64,000 bases of DNA from Flavobacteriales bacterium (lineage in GTDB: Bacteria > Bacteroidota > Bacteroidia > Flavobacteriales_F > PHOS-HE28). Positions 1 to 10,023 of the stretch are shown piece after piece. The translations under genes and the position numbers were made by a program. A model generated the notes under the pieces. It was not told the DNA's origin and searched no databases. It worked only from the letters and a program-made list of their open reading frames with translations. The stretch spans positions 954,640 to 1,018,639 of the forward strand of contig CP129489.1 of NCBI GenBank assembly GCA_030584065.1. The letters are read 5' to 3'. The first letter of the stretch is position 1. Each line of letters begins with the position of its first letter.

Positions 1-1
1 G

Positions 2-100
2 CGCCTGGGGTGGCAAGGGGCTGGGCGAGCAGCTGGCCTCTACATCCTGGTCGCCACCAATGGCGACCGGGTATTCCGCGGCAAGCTGATGGTGGAATAG
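2..100 (+). CDS. C-terminal end of a T9SS-secreted protein (5' truncated)
   Basis: The reading frame entering the window ends at a TAG at 98-100. The last residues read GLYILVATNGDRVFRGKLMV plus a final Glu, which is the standard ending of a type A T9SS sorting domain: a Gly-x-Tyr beta strand, a turn, then a G-K-L-hydrophobic strand. Only about 32 codons are present, so the cargo's own function cannot be told. It converges on batE, with 13 bases between the stops. Confidence 0.6.
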   Translation, partial: RLGWQGAGRAAGLYILVATNGDRVFRGKLMVE

Positions 101-113
101 GTGTCGGCTTTGC

Positions 114-872
114 TCAGATCCGTTCAAGTGCGGAGGCCGGGAGCCACCCCACTTGGTCGTTGGGCAGTGCGACCTCGACCCAGCCATTCCCTTCCTGCGC
201 GATGCCCACCTTGGCGCCGCGGTGAAGGATGAATAGGGCTTTCGCGCCTTGCCTGGGCTCAGCCAACGCTTCCACCTTGCCTGCCATCACCACGGCTGCA
301 TCATGCTGCATAAGCGCGCTGTGCCTCATCGAAGCGATGGTCAGGGAGACCGCCAGGCCCATGGCCGCAACGAGCGCCATGGCCCAAAGGCCGATTCGGA
401 GCAGCCGTTGGCTGGTGAGGAGCGCCCCGGCCATGCACGCGAATAAGGCGAGGCAGGCGATGAGGGCGTTGCGGGCCCAGGAGTCAGGGTCATTCCCTTG
501 GATGATCTGCCAGGTCCTGCCCAGAGAATGGCTGGAACCCGGGATGCGGTCCCGAACCTGCTCGTTTGCCAGGTCGAGGTTGGCGCGTATGTCAGCATCG
601 TTCGGGGCCAGCCGAAGTCCGCGCTCATAGTGGAGCACGGCCCGTGCAACATCGCCCAGCTTGAAGTGGCAATTGCCAAGGGCCAGCTGGAGGGCCGGCG
701 AGTCGTACCGTGAAGCCACGCTATCGAATGCGGTGAGGGCACCGGCGTAGTCCGCTTCGGAATAGGCGCGCTGGCCGGCGGCCACCATTGAATCCGCCTC
801 GGCCTGCCGCATCGCGGCTGCCGGGGCCATGAATTGGAAGAGGGGAAGCAGGAGGAAGAGTACCCTGGTCAT
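114..872 (-). CDS. batE: BatE-like TPR/SH3 membrane protein
   Basis: A 252-residue protein with an N-terminal signal peptide (about 1-20), two to three TPR units (about 24-110, including the ALGNCHFKLGDVARAVLHYE helix pair), two membrane spans (about 134-153 and 159-180) and a C-terminal SH3b-like beta domain (about 190-252, ending GWLPASALERI). This order is that of BatE, the last gene of the Bacteroidota Bat operon, which is linked to envelope stress and oxygen tolerance. It overlaps batD by 4 bases, so it is probably translationally coupled. The biochemical role of BatE is not established. Confidence 0.85.
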   Translation of the reverse strand: MTRVLFLLLPLFQFMAPAAAMRQAEADSMVAAGQRAYSEADYAGALTAFDSVASRYDSPALQLALGNCHFKLGDVARAVLHYERGLRLAPNDADIRANLDLANEQVRDRIPGSSHSLGRTWQIIQGNDPDSWARNALIACLALFACMAGALLTSQRLLRIGLWAMALVAAMGLAVSLTIASMRHSALMQHDAAVVMAGKVEALAEPRQGAKALFILHRGAKVGIAQEGNGWVEVALPNDQVGWLPASALERI

Positions 873-2614
873 GATGCCATGGAGCGTTCGATGCGTTGGA
901 TGAGACTCACGGCCTCGTCGTAGACCTCCTGCCTCGGCTTGCCTTCAATGGGGGCGAATCGCGCAAGGTCGCATGCTTGGAGCAGGCGGTCGCAGTCGCT
1001 GGCCAGTTGCTCGGCAGCGGGCGCGGCGGCGAGCGCTTCCTTGAGGCGCGCTCCGCCGACCTCGGCCGCGCCGAGGCCTAGCTTATCGCTCAGGTAGCCG
1101 CGGAGGGCCTTGGACACCGCTCCGTGGAACACGGCTGGATCGTTGCTCCGCAGCGCATCGGATGCCGCGCGCAACCGCTGCCGGGCCACGCGCTCCGCAG
1201 CACGCCGCCGCATACCCTGCTCATCGGACAGCCATTTCCTGCGCCGGCGGCGCCAGGCCATCAGCAGGCCGAACGCTATCGGCGGCGCTGCCATGCCCGC
1301 CAGCCAGGGCCAGGAGCCGAAGAGGTAGGCATCCTTCCCACGAAGGCCGAATGTGCCGGTGGGGATGTACCGGATGTCCGTATCCAAGGCGGTCACATCC
1401 TTGCGCACCGGGCGATTCTGCAAGGTGGCTATGCCGCCGCCAGCGCCCGGTGCCACCTCCACCACCAAAGGTTCGCTGCTAAGGGAGCGGTAGGTGCCGG
1501 TCCGTGTGTCGAAGAAGCTGATTCCGACAGGCCCCAGCTCGAAGCGGCCGTCGTGACGGGGGATCACCGTGTACTGGAACCCACGCGAGCCGCTCATGCC
1601 TGAAGCGCTCACGTTGATGCGATCCACAACCTTCGGCTCATAGGTCTCGAAATCGGCTGGGAATTGCAGCTTGGGCGCATCGATGAGCTTGAGGTTGCTG
1701 CGACCGCTGATCCGCACCTCCACTTCGATGGCCTCGTTGACCTGGACCGCAGTGCGGTCCGCCTTCACCGACAACTCCAGCTCGCCCACGGCGCCATTGA
1801 AATCCGCGGGGGCATTGGGTGGCAAGGGGAGGGCCGTGAGCACCGCTGCATTGCTCCGCACCTCGATGGTGCTGCCTCGGTTGAAGAAGCTGCGGTTCAC
1901 CACGCACGTGAGCTGCATGGGGTCGATGCGCAGGCTCCCTGCCCGTTGCGGCAGCAGCAGCTGCTGCTTGATGGTGATCACCCTGTACCCGATGCCGTTC
2001 ACCACCTTCTCCTCCCAGCGTGCGCCAGATACATCCAGCTCCTCGCTCCAGAATCCGTTCAGCTTGGGTGGATCCATCTGGGGGGCCTCAAGGCTGGCGT
2101 ACCGGTTGTAGAGCTGGTAGGTGGCCACTACCTGCTCTCCGATATAGGCTTTGGGCTTGCTCAAGGAAAGGGCGATGAACAGGTTGGGGTCGCCTTGCTG
2201 GCCGAGGGCGACGCTCGGGTCCGTGGGCGCTGCCGTGCCCTTGCTGACCTCGATCACGATGGGCTCGGTCTCAATCGTGCCACCGCCGACCCGTGCCCGA
2301 GCAGGACCTATGGTGTATCGGCCTGGCTTGGTGGCTGTGAGCACCCAGGTGCGGCTCACCGAGCTGCTCATGCGGCCGTTCACGTAATTGAAGCTGCTGT
2401 TCTCGAAAGGACCCTGGACGATTACCAGCCCCCCGAGGTCAGGGGCTTCGAAACGGTCGCGGGCGTTGGAAAGGCTGACGGTGAGCCGCAGTTGATCGCC
2501 GGCCGCGATCGCCGTCCGGTCCACCGTGGCCCGGAAGGAGATCTCCTGGGCATCGGCGCTCACCAGCCGGAGCGCCAGCAGGAGGAGAAGCGAAATGCGG
2601 GCGATGGCAATCAT
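869..2614 (-). CDS. batD: BatD-like protein (oxygen tolerance domain)
   Basis: 581 residues: signal peptide (about 1-22, cut near VSADAQ), then tandem Ig-like beta domains of the BatD family filling about 25-420, one membrane span near 437-453 followed by a run of arginines (RRRRRK), and a charged cytoplasmic helical tail of about 120 residues. A single-span protein with a large periplasmic part is typical of BatD, which is thought to scaffold the VWA proteins BatA and BatB. It lies between batC (3-base gap) and batE (4-base overlap). Confidence 0.88.
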   Translation of the reverse strand: MIAIARISLLLLLALRLVSADAQEISFRATVDRTAIAAGDQLRLTVSLSNARDRFEAPDLGGLVIVQGPFENSSFNYVNGRMSSSVSRTWVLTATKPGRYTIGPARARVGGGTIETEPIVIEVSKGTAAPTDPSVALGQQGDPNLFIALSLSKPKAYIGEQVVATYQLYNRYASLEAPQMDPPKLNGFWSEELDVSGARWEEKVVNGIGYRVITIKQQLLLPQRAGSLRIDPMQLTCVVNRSFFNRGSTIEVRSNAAVLTALPLPPNAPADFNGAVGELELSVKADRTAVQVNEAIEVEVRISGRSNLKLIDAPKLQFPADFETYEPKVVDRINVSASGMSGSRGFQYTVIPRHDGRFELGPVGISFFDTRTGTYRSLSSEPLVVEVAPGAGGGIATLQNRPVRKDVTALDTDIRYIPTGTFGLRGKDAYLFGSWPWLAGMAAPPIAFGLLMAWRRRRRKWLSDEQGMRRRAAERVARQRLRAASDALRSNDPAVFHGAVSKALRGYLSDKLGLGAAEVGGARLKEALAAAPAAEQLASDCDRLLQACDLARFAPIEGKPRQEVYDEAVSLIQRIERSMAS

Positions 2615-2617
2615 GGT

Positions 2618-3121
2618 TCACCAGTCCTTTTCGATGGATGCGCGGTGCGCGGGCCGTGTCTTGGCCCTCACCTGCTGCTGCACGTCCTGTTCCTTGCGAT
2701 CCACGGCATCGAGCATCCGCTCCGCGTCCTGCCGGTTGAGCCCGGAGCGGGACTCCCGACGGCCATCGCCGGTTTCGCCTTGGCTCTCGCCTTCCTTCCC
2801 GCTCTCCTCGGGTTTCGGCGTTCCTTGATCGGCGGATTCCTTCTCCTCCTGGCCGCTCGATTCCTGGGGCTGCTCCTGCTGAGCCTGGGCAGCGCGATTC
2901 TGGCGGTCCTGCTTCAGCAGCTCTTCGGCCAGCTTCAGGAGCCGCGGATCTCCGGGATGGGCACGAAGGCCCTGATCCAGGATGCGCATGGCCGGGCTCT
3001 TGTCCACCTTGACATATTCCCGAGAGGCTCGGTTGAAGTACTCCTCCGCCGATGCCTGCTGGCCGATGGCGCAAAGCGGCAGGGCAAGGGCGAGGAGGCC
3101 GATGGTGATCCTGGTGGTCAT
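2618..3121 (-). CDS. batC: BatC-like TPR protein
   Basis: 167 residues: signal peptide (about 1-20), one or two TPR-like helix pairs (about 24-72), a long Glu/Gln/Ser-rich low-complexity middle (about 73-125) and a conserved tail in which a helix (MLDAVDRKEQDVQQQV) precedes a basic stretch and the final KDW. The helix plus KDW ending is characteristic of BatC. The start overlaps the stop of the TPR lipoprotein gene upstream by 4 bases (ATGA type). Confidence 0.75.
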   Translation of the reverse strand: MTTRITIGLLALALPLCAIGQQASAEEYFNRASREYVKVDKSPAMRILDQGLRAHPGDPRLLKLAEELLKQDRQNRAAQAQQEQPQESSGQEEKESADQGTPKPEESGKEGESQGETGDGRRESRSGLNRQDAERMLDAVDRKEQDVQQQVRAKTRPAHRASIEKDW

Positions 3122-3921
3122 TGGGCCTGCGCGGCTTCGTTCACGGTTTCGAGCTTCTGCATGTACTCCTGCTTCGTCCGCAGCGAAGGGTCCTGCTGCA
3201 GCCCCTTCTGCAGGAGTTCCAGCGCCGGGCGGAACCGATAGCGCTCGACCAGTGAATCGGCCTGCTGCATGATGAGCCGCGCACGCGCCCCCAACTCGGT
3301 GTCCTTTTCCTTCTGACGGTCGCGCTGCTCACGTGCTGCGCGTTCGCGCTGCCGCTTGGCGAAGGCCTGCTGGGCAAGCACCAGATCGTGCCGAGCATCA
3401 TCGTCATGCGGTGCGATGCGCAGGGCCGACTTGTAGTGCGCAATGGCTGCTGCATAGGCTGAATCGATGCGGCCCTCCAACCGGTCCGCTTCGCGGGTCA
3501 GGGAGTCGCGGAGCACGAAGGTGGCCACATCACGGGCGATATCCTGCCCTTCGATGCGGAGCTGCCCGAGCTGGCGCCGCATGCGAAGGACGCTGGTGTC
3601 GGCATCCCGGGCCTCGGCCAGGCTGACGCTGCCCAGGTTGAACCGGATGCGCGACTGCTCCCGTGCGGAGCTGTCCATGGTCCCCGCCACCTTGAAGTGC
3701 GCAATCGCTTGTTCATAACGGCCCATCATGAGGTTCGCGTTGCCTCGGTTGAAAACGGCCCTTTCATCCCATGGCGCCGAGGCGAAAGCGCTGTCCGCGC
3801 GTGCATAGGCGCTGTCCGCATACGCGCGCGCCCCGGTACGCAGCGCCTCGATCGCCGTCCGCTCCTCCGGCGAGCCGCAGGCGATCAGCGCGAGGAACGA
3901 TATGGTGGCCGCTCGTCTCAT
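3118..3921 (-). CDS. TPR lipoprotein of the Bat operon
   Basis: The start at 3921 gives a lipoprotein signal (MRRAATISFLALIAC, lipobox LIAC, acylated Cys15) and an ATGA overlap with batB; the upstream extension in the same frame lies inside batB and is not used. The 267-residue product has TPR helices (about 25-95 and 150-190), a long charged helix (about 195-225) and a final TPR pair. Many Bat operons have only one TPR gene between batB and batD; here there are two, so this may be the ancestral batC N-terminal half as a separate gene or a lineage-specific addition. It probably acts in the periplasm with BatA and BatB. Confidence 0.75.
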   Translation of the reverse strand: MRRAATISFLALIACGSPEERTAIEALRTGARAYADSAYARADSAFASAPWDERAVFNRGNANLMMGRYEQAIAHFKVAGTMDSSAREQSRIRFNLGSVSLAEARDADTSVLRMRRQLGQLRIEGQDIARDVATFVLRDSLTREADRLEGRIDSAYAAAIAHYKSALRIAPHDDDARHDLVLAQQAFAKRQRERAAREQRDRQKEKDTELGARARLIMQQADSLVERYRFRPALELLQKGLQQDPSLRTKQEYMQKLETVNEAAQAQ

Positions 3922-5063
3922 GCGGTGACCGTCCGCCAAGCGGATCGCGGGTTGCGCCGCTCCCCGAGCAGCAGGTAGAGGAGGAAGCACACCATCGCAG
4001 CGCCAAGTGGCCATTGGAACTGCGCTTCATGGGCGGTATAGCGGATTGTGCCGGTATCCGATTGCTCCATCGCCTTCAGTTGATCCACGAGCTCGAGGAT
4101 GCCCGTGCTGCTTGCCGTGGCCCGCACGAAGGTCCCGTTGCCCTCCTGAGCGATGCGCCGCAGCAGCGCCTCATCAAGCCGCGTCACCACCGTGGTTCCT
4201 GAGCGGTCCTTCCGGAAGCCTTGCAGCTGCCCGTTCCGCCGAAGCGGGATCGGGCCGCCCTCCGGAGTGCCCATGCCCACCGTGTGCACCACGATGCCCG
4301 CCGCCGCTGCTGCCTGTGCAGCGCTCGCAGCATCATCCTCGTGGTTCTCCCCGTCGGTGATGACGATGATGGCCTTTCCGGCTGCGCTCTCCGTGTCGAA
4401 GGCCCGGCGCGCCAGGTCGATCGCAGCGCCGATCGCCGTGCCCTGGTTGGGGACCGATCCAGTGCCGATGGTGCGGATGAAAAGGCGCGCCGCCGCGCGG
4501 TCGGTGGTTATGGGCAGTTGCACGAAGGCGTCGCCCGCGAAGATCACGATGCCCAAGCGGTCGCCGCCAAGCCGGTCCACGAGCTGCTCCATGGCGCGCT
4601 TGGCTGCCACCATGCGGCTCGGGCGCAGGTCCTCGCAGTCCATGCTGTTGCTCACGTCGAGTGCCAGTACCAGGTCGATTCCCTTCGCCTTGACCTCCTC
4701 GGGTCGCGAGCCCAACTGAGGCTCAAGCAGTGCTACCGCAGCCAGCAGCAGCCCCGCGCGGAAGAGCGCATAGCGGGTGAGGTTTCGCATACCCGATACG
4801 GCAGGGATCACGCGCAACTGGGTGGCGCTGGAGGCGAAGCGCTTGATCGCGCGGTCCCGCCACGCCGTGTCAAGGATGAAGAGCAGGAGTGCCAATGGGC
4901 CGGCCAGCAGACCCCACGCCATCTCGGGCCGGTTGAAGCGCAAGGCGGGGATGAACTCGGCCAATGCCCACCAGAGCACGGCCGTCATCGCCCATAGCAG
5001 CGCCTCCAGCAGCACGCTGAAGAGCGCCGCCAGGCCCCATCGGTATGTCACGCCTCCTTTCAT
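3918..5063 (-). CDS. batB: BatB-like VWA-domain membrane protein
   Basis: 381 residues. Two N-terminal membrane spans (about 10-38 and 48-66), one near 95-113, a von Willebrand factor A domain (about 127-330) with an intact MIDAS motif DVSNS (DxSxS) and downstream metal-site residues in GTAIG and ITDGENH, and a final span near 350-370. VWA proteins bind partners through a Mg-bridged contact. Coupled by 4-base overlap to batA upstream and to the lipoprotein gene downstream. BatA and BatB normally form a membrane pair. Confidence 0.9.
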   Translation of the reverse strand: MKGGVTYRWGLAALFSVLLEALLWAMTAVLWWALAEFIPALRFNRPEMAWGLLAGPLALLLFILDTAWRDRAIKRFASSATQLRVIPAVSGMRNLTRYALFRAGLLLAAVALLEPQLGSRPEEVKAKGIDLVLALDVSNSMDCEDLRPSRMVAAKRAMEQLVDRLGGDRLGIVIFAGDAFVQLPITTDRAAARLFIRTIGTGSVPNQGTAIGAAIDLARRAFDTESAAGKAIIVITDGENHEDDAASAAQAAAAAGIVVHTVGMGTPEGGPIPLRRNGQLQGFRKDRSGTTVVTRLDEALLRRIAQEGNGTFVRATASSTGILELVDQLKAMEQSDTGTIRYTAHEAQFQWPLGAAMVCFLLYLLLGERRNPRSAWRTVTA

Positions 5064-6142
5064 GCCATGCCCCTCAGCAGCGTGCGGTCGAAGAGGAAGC
5101 CCGTGAGCAGCAGCAATGAGCCGGCCAGCGCCAAGGGGTGGAACTCCTCCACCTGGACGCTGAACTGCTGCACCTCGAAGCGGGTGCGCTCCATGCGGTC
5201 GATCTCGTCGTAGATCTCCTTCAGCCGGCGCTCATCGGTGGCCCTGAAGTACTGTCCACCGGTGATGCGGGCCACCTCCTTCAGCGTGGCTTCATCAAGG
5301 TCCACGTCCACATAGTCGAACTGATACTGGCCATTCGCGTATCGGGCCACTGGAGAGAGCGCCTTGCCGCGCGTGCCTACGCCGATCGCATGCACCCTGA
5401 TGCCCAGCTGTTCGGCGATGTATGCGGCATCGATCGGCTGCACGGTGCCGGTGTTGTTCACCCCGTCGGTCAGGAGGATCACCACCTTGCTCTTCGCGGT
5501 GCTTTCACGCAGCCGGTTCAAGGCCGTGGCCAGGCCCATGCCCACCGCCGTGCCTTGCTCGATCAGCCCGCTCCGAGCCTCTTCGAACAGTTCCTTCAGC
5601 ACGCCATGGTCGGTGGTGATGGGGCATTGCGTATAGGCTTGGCCCTCGTACACCACCAGGCCGATGCGGTCATTGGGCCGTGAGTCGATGAACTCCATGG
5701 CCACGCGCTTCGAGGCCCGGAGCCGGTCGGGCCGAAGGTCCTTGGCGAGCATGCTGGCGGAGATGTCGAGGGCAATGACGATGTCGATGCCCTCCTGATG
5801 CACGTCCTCGTGGCTATCGCGGCTGAAGGGGCGAGCCAAAGCGAGGAGCAGGATCCCCGAACCGGCCAGGCCCAAGGCGAAGGGTACCGGTTTCAGGAGG
5901 ACCCTGACAGATGGGCGGGAGGGCAGGTGGGCCGTGAGGACCGACAGACGAACGGCCGTGTCGCGCCGGCGGTCGCGCAGCAGCTGCAGCACCAGCACCG
6001 GCAGCAGCGCCAACCCGAGCCAGAGCATGCCGGGCGACCCAAGGTCGTACCGCCCGAGCACCTGAGCAGCTACGCCCGCTACCGCAAGGATCGCTGCGAT
6101 CATCCAGGTCCACCAGACAAGTATGTCCCTACGGCTTCGCAT
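5060..6142 (-). CDS. batA: BatA-like VWA-domain membrane protein
   Basis: About 360 residues from the ATG at 6142 (MRSRRD); an in-frame ATG at 6169 would lengthen the overlap with the upstream gene from 14 to 41 bases. Two spans at the N-terminus (about 10-30 and 38-54), one near 88-106, a VWA domain (about 118-320) with MIDAS motif DISAS and metal residues in GTAVG and LLTDGVNN, and a C-terminal span (about 338-355). It is paralogous to batB next door. Function: an envelope protein-interaction module of the Bat system, thought to work with the MoxR ATPase. Confidence 0.9.
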   Translation of the reverse strand: MRSRRDILVWWTWMIAAILAVAGVAAQVLGRYDLGSPGMLWLGLALLPVLVLQLLRDRRRDTAVRLSVLTAHLPSRPSVRVLLKPVPFALGLAGSGILLLALARPFSRDSHEDVHQEGIDIVIALDISASMLAKDLRPDRLRASKRVAMEFIDSRPNDRIGLVVYEGQAYTQCPITTDHGVLKELFEEARSGLIEQGTAVGMGLATALNRLRESTAKSKVVILLTDGVNNTGTVQPIDAAYIAEQLGIRVHAIGVGTRGKALSPVARYANGQYQFDYVDVDLDEATLKEVARITGGQYFRATDERRLKEIYDEIDRMERTRFEVQQFSVQVEEFHPLALAGSLLLLTGFLFDRTLLRGMA

Positions 6143-7043
6143 GGACGGGGGGAGGAGGGGCGGTTTCACGGATCAGGCGGCGCGCAGCGGCCATCAACTG
6201 CTCATTCTCCTGCGGCGAGGGAAGTGCCTTCGCGAACTTCACAAGGTCCGCTGAGCGCAGCGCATTGGCGAGCAACGACTGCTGCTCGAGGGAGAGCGGG
6301 CTCACCTTCAGCTCCTGCATAAGTTCATCGGTGGTGCGCTCCAAGGCGGGAACTTGGTAGCGTTCCTCGATGTAGCCCCGGAGCAGGTCCGTGAGCCGGG
6401 ATTGATAGGCCTTGTGCTCGCCTTGCTGCCAGAGCCGCTCGCGTTCGAGTGCGTCCAGGTCGAGGAGGTACCGCTCGTGCAGCGGAAGGAGCGGGGCTAC
6501 CTCCACAGGCCGCGCCTGCCGGTTCTTCATGCGGCGGACCAGCACCAGCGCGAGGGCCGCTGCCAATGCGATGGCCAAGGCCCCGGCGATCCATGCGGCA
6601 TGCTCGCGAATCCACAACGATAGGCTGAAGGGTGCCGCATGTATCGGCTTCGGCTCCTTCGGCAAGGCCAGGGAATCAACCGCGTATGGCAACACATGCA
6701 GGAGCAGGGGGGCGGATTCCACGACCTCTTGCCCGGCCCCGAACCGGAAGGGGGGAATGGCCCAGTAGCCGGTATCGAAGCTGGTGACGGTGATGCGCTG
6801 CTCCAGTACCGCCCCTTGCTCGGCTGTATCGATGGGAGCCCTTCGGACCACCTCGATCCTGGTCGACAGCGTATCGCCGATCAGGGGCCACGCCACGCCG
6901 GCTCCCCCTGACCACCGCAGGGTCACCACGGCCTGCTCCCCGATCCGCAGCTCGGAGCGGTCGAGCGCGGCGGAGGCGGGACCATGGCCTTGGGCCATGG
7001 AGGCCAGGGGCAGCAGCCCTCCTATGATGGTCAGCATCCTCAT
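6129..7043 (-). CDS. Bat-operon membrane protein (DUF4381-like position)
   Basis: 304 residues: signal peptide (about 1-18, ending SMAQ), a beta-rich periplasmic domain (about 22-150) resembling the BatD Ig-like fold, one membrane span (about 163-183) followed by RRMKNRQ, and a helical cytoplasmic tail with LLPLHERYLLDLDALERERL. This is the gene that sits between DUF58 and BatA in Bacteroidota Bat operons and is usually annotated hypothetical or DUF4381-like. Start and stop overlap both neighbours, so it is one transcription unit with them. Confidence 0.75.
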   Translation of the reverse strand: MRMLTIIGGLLPLASMAQGHGPASAALDRSELRIGEQAVVTLRWSGGAGVAWPLIGDTLSTRIEVVRRAPIDTAEQGAVLEQRITVTSFDTGYWAIPPFRFGAGQEVVESAPLLLHVLPYAVDSLALPKEPKPIHAAPFSLSLWIREHAAWIAGALAIALAAALALVLVRRMKNRQARPVEVAPLLPLHERYLLDLDALERERLWQQGEHKAYQSRLTDLLRGYIEERYQVPALERTTDELMQELKVSPLSLEQQSLLANALRSADLVKFAKALPSPQENEQLMAAARRLIRETAPPPPVHAKP

Positions 7044-7927
7044 CGCCCTCCCTCTCGCTCCTTGAAGAGCCGCATCAGCGGCCGTACGTAGCCATCGGCA
7101 GTGGATATGACAGCGTGGTCTACACCGCAGCGCCGGAGCACCTCGCGTGTGCGCTGCCGATGCTTCAGGCCAGCGGCACGGAATGCGTTTCGCACCTTCC
7201 TGCTGCCGGTATCCACCCAGCGAACCTCACCGCTCTCCGGATCCGTGAAGCGCACCAGGCCCACTGCCGGAAGCTCGTCCTCGCGGGGGTCGCTCGTGCG
7301 CAGCACAACAAGGTCATGCCGCCGGTTGGCGATCTTCAGCGCATCCTCGTAGCCGTCAGCCAGCAGGTCGCTCACCAGGAACGCGATGCTCCGCTTCTTG
7401 ATCACGCTGTTGAGATAGCGCAGCGCATCGGCGATGTCGGTGCCGGTTCCCTGTGGCCTGAACTCGATCAGCTCGCGCACGATGCGGAGGATGTGGGCCC
7501 GGCCCTTCTTGGGAGGGATGAATTTCTCCACCTTGTCGGTGAAGAGCATGAGGCCCACCTTGTCGTTGTTCTTGATGGCGCTGAACGCGATGGTGGCACA
7601 GGCCTCGGTGATGAGCTCGCGCTTGAGCTGCGAAGCGCTGCCGAAATCCTCCGAACCGCTGAGGTCCGCCATGAGCATCACCGTCAGTTCGCGTTCCTCT
7701 TCGAAGACCTTCACGAAAGGATGCCCGAAGCGCGCCGTCACGTTCCAGTCGATCGTGCGCACCTCATCGCCAGCACTGTACTCACGCACCTCGCTGAACG
7801 TCATGCCACGGCCCTTGAAGGCGCTGTGGTATTCCCCGCTGAAGATGTGGTCGCTCAGGCCGCGGGTCTTCAGCTCCACGAGGCGCACCTTCTTGAGGAG
7901 TTCCTTGGTATGCCGGGCCGTATTCAT
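7040..7927 (-). CDS. DUF58 protein
   Basis: 295 residues with the DUF58 hallmark EYSAGDEVRTIDWNVTAR near 47-64, followed by a degenerate VWA-like fold (MLMADLSGS, about 88-96, is the MIDAS-like strand). DUF58 proteins are fixed partners of MoxR ATPases and are thought to link them to VWA proteins. The protein has no membrane span. Its start is 87 bases downstream of the moxR stop with no sign of a separate promoter. Confidence 0.9.
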   Translation of the reverse strand: MNTARHTKELLKKVRLVELKTRGLSDHIFSGEYHSAFKGRGMTFSEVREYSAGDEVRTIDWNVTARFGHPFVKVFEEERELTVMLMADLSGSEDFGSASQLKRELITEACATIAFSAIKNNDKVGLMLFTDKVEKFIPPKKGRAHILRIVRELIEFRPQGTGTDIADALRYLNSVIKKRSIAFLVSDLLADGYEDALKIANRRHDLVVLRTSDPREDELPAVGLVRFTDPESGEVRWVDTGSRKVRNAFRAAGLKHRQRTREVLRRCGVDHAVISTADGYVRPLMRLFKEREGGR

Positions 7928-8014
7928 GATGAGCCGCTGTTCATGGTCGCATGGGCGCTGGCTCCGGGCCGGAAGAGGCGCTTCGCCGCCTGGCCGGGGC
8001 GCATGCCCGCACGC

Positions 8015-9043
<1,029 letters not shown>

Positions 9044-9113
9044 GGTTCTTGGCCTGATGCTCAAGGCCTCACGCAAAGGTGATTGCCGCCGCTCAGCGCA
9101 TGCTGCCGGAGTG

Positions 9114-9133
9114 CGGTTAAAGTGTGTTAACCG
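9114..9133. promoter_or_regulatory. Palindrome in the moxR / MazG divergent promoter region
   Basis: CGGTTAA (9114-9120) and TTAACCG (9127-9133) form a perfect 7+7 inverted repeat around six bases. It lies about 70 bases upstream of moxR and 62 upstream of the MazG-like gene, in a 152-base divergent spacer, so it could be an operator for either. The regulator is unknown. Confidence 0.35.
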
Positions 9134-9183
9134 GCCGCCCCTGCGATCGCCCCGCTGAAAGCCGCTGTTTGCACCCGTAGGGA

Positions 9184-9192
9184 TAGCTTCGG
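9184..9192 (+). promoter_or_regulatory. Candidate -7 element, short leader, MazG-like gene
   Basis: TAGCTTCGG lies four bases before the ATG at 9196. It fits a TAnnTT(T/C)CG pattern that recurs just upstream of several genes in this window and resembles the Bacteroidota -7 box TAnnTTTG. If used, transcripts would be nearly leaderless. Confidence 0.3.
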
Positions 9193-9195
9193 CGC

Positions 9196-9606
9196 ATGAA
9201 CCACCGCCAGCCGCTCACCTTGGCCGAGGCCGCCGAGCATGTCCGAGCGTTCCACGATGCCTTCGGCATCCCCAATGCCGATCGCCCCACCGGCGGCATC
9301 GGCGACCGCGAGGCCCTGCTTCGCTACAAGCTCATCCGGGAGGAGAATGAGGAGTATCTGGATGCAGCCTTGCGCGGCGACCTCGTGGAGGTGGCCGATG
9401 CGCTGGGGGATATCCTCTATATCCTGTGCGGTACGCTGCTCAAGCATGGACTGGACCATAAGATCGACGAGGTCTTCCGCGAGATCCAGCGCAGCAACAT
9501 GAGCAAGCTCGGCGCCGATGGGAAGCCCATCTATCGCGAGGACGGCAAGGTGCTGAAGGGGCCGGGCTATTCGAAGCCGGACATCGCCTCGCTGCTCGCC
9601 CGGTGA
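9196..9606 (+). CDS. MazG-like nucleotide pyrophosphohydrolase
   Basis: 136 residues, all-alpha. The EENEEY helix (about 52-57) and the EVADALGDILYI helix (about 66-77) supply the Glu and Asp ligands for Mg typical of the MazG / HisE / dUTPase-2 fold, which hydrolyses nucleoside triphosphates to monophosphate and pyrophosphate. The single-domain size fits the small phosphoribosyl-ATP pyrophosphohydrolase-like house-cleaning group rather than full MazG. Substrate cannot be told. It converges on the DUF3276 gene with stops directly adjacent. Confidence 0.75.
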   Translation: MNHRQPLTLAEAAEHVRAFHDAFGIPNADRPTGGIGDREALLRYKLIREENEEYLDAALRGDLVEVADALGDILYILCGTLLKHGLDHKIDEVFREIQRSNMSKLGADGKPIYREDGKVLKGPGYSKPDIASLLAR

Positions 9607-9957
9607 TCAGATGTCCTTCCGGTCCAGGTCCTCGAAGTTCACATCGGTGAAGGGGGGCGCATCGCCGTTCTGCTCGCGCGAGCCGGAATCGTTGGCACCG
9701 TACTCACCGGTCGCCTTCAGCCGGTCGATCTCGCTGATGGCATCGCTCAGCCCATCGATGAACTTCTCGAAATCCTCCTTGTAGAGGAAGATCTTGTGCT
9801 TGTCGTAGTGCGCGGTGCCGTCCTCGTGCGTGTGCTTCTTGCTTTCGGTGATGGTGAGGTAGAGGTCACGGCCGCGTGTGCTCTTCACGTCGAAGAAATA
9901 GGTTCGTTTACCAGCTCTTACAGCCTTGGAGTACACGTCTTCACGATCGTCGCGCAT
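9607..9957 (-). CDS. DUF3276 (PUR-alpha-like) nucleic-acid-binding protein
   Basis: About 116 residues from ATG 9957 (MRDDRED). It matches the DUF3276 family, a PUR-alpha-like fold nearly universal in Bacteroidota: GKRTYFFDVKSTRGRDLYLT then KKHTHEDGT and KIFLYKEDFEKF. Family members bind single-stranded nucleic acid. The acidic C-terminal tail is low complexity. The longer in-frame start at 10011 is disfavoured because a strong promoter with its -7 box at 9993-10000 would put that start at or upstream of the transcription start. Confidence 0.88.
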   Translation of the reverse strand: MRDDREDVYSKAVRAGKRTYFFDVKSTRGRDLYLTITESKKHTHEDGTAHYDKHKIFLYKEDFEKFIDGLSDAISEIDRLKATGEYGANDSGSREQNGDAPPFTDVNFEDLDRKDI

Positions 9958-9992
9958 GGCACTGGCCCTGTTTGGGATGGACGGGGCGATTT

Positions 9993-10023
9993 CAAATATA
10001 GAGGCCCCCATGGAACTTCCAAA
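9993..10023 (-). promoter_or_regulatory. Bacteroidota housekeeping promoter for the DUF3276 gene
   Basis: On the minus strand TTTG (10020-10023), exactly 19 bases, then TATATTTG (9993-10000). This is a perfect match to the Bacteroidota primary sigma factor promoter (TTTG at -33, TAnnTTTG at -7). Transcription should start near 9986-9988, giving a leader of about 30 bases before ATG 9957. Confidence 0.8.

Noticed and set aside
1664-3241. 525-codon plus-strand frame across batD and batC
   Set aside because: Antisense shadow of two clearly coding minus-strand genes; no start context and a biased composition.
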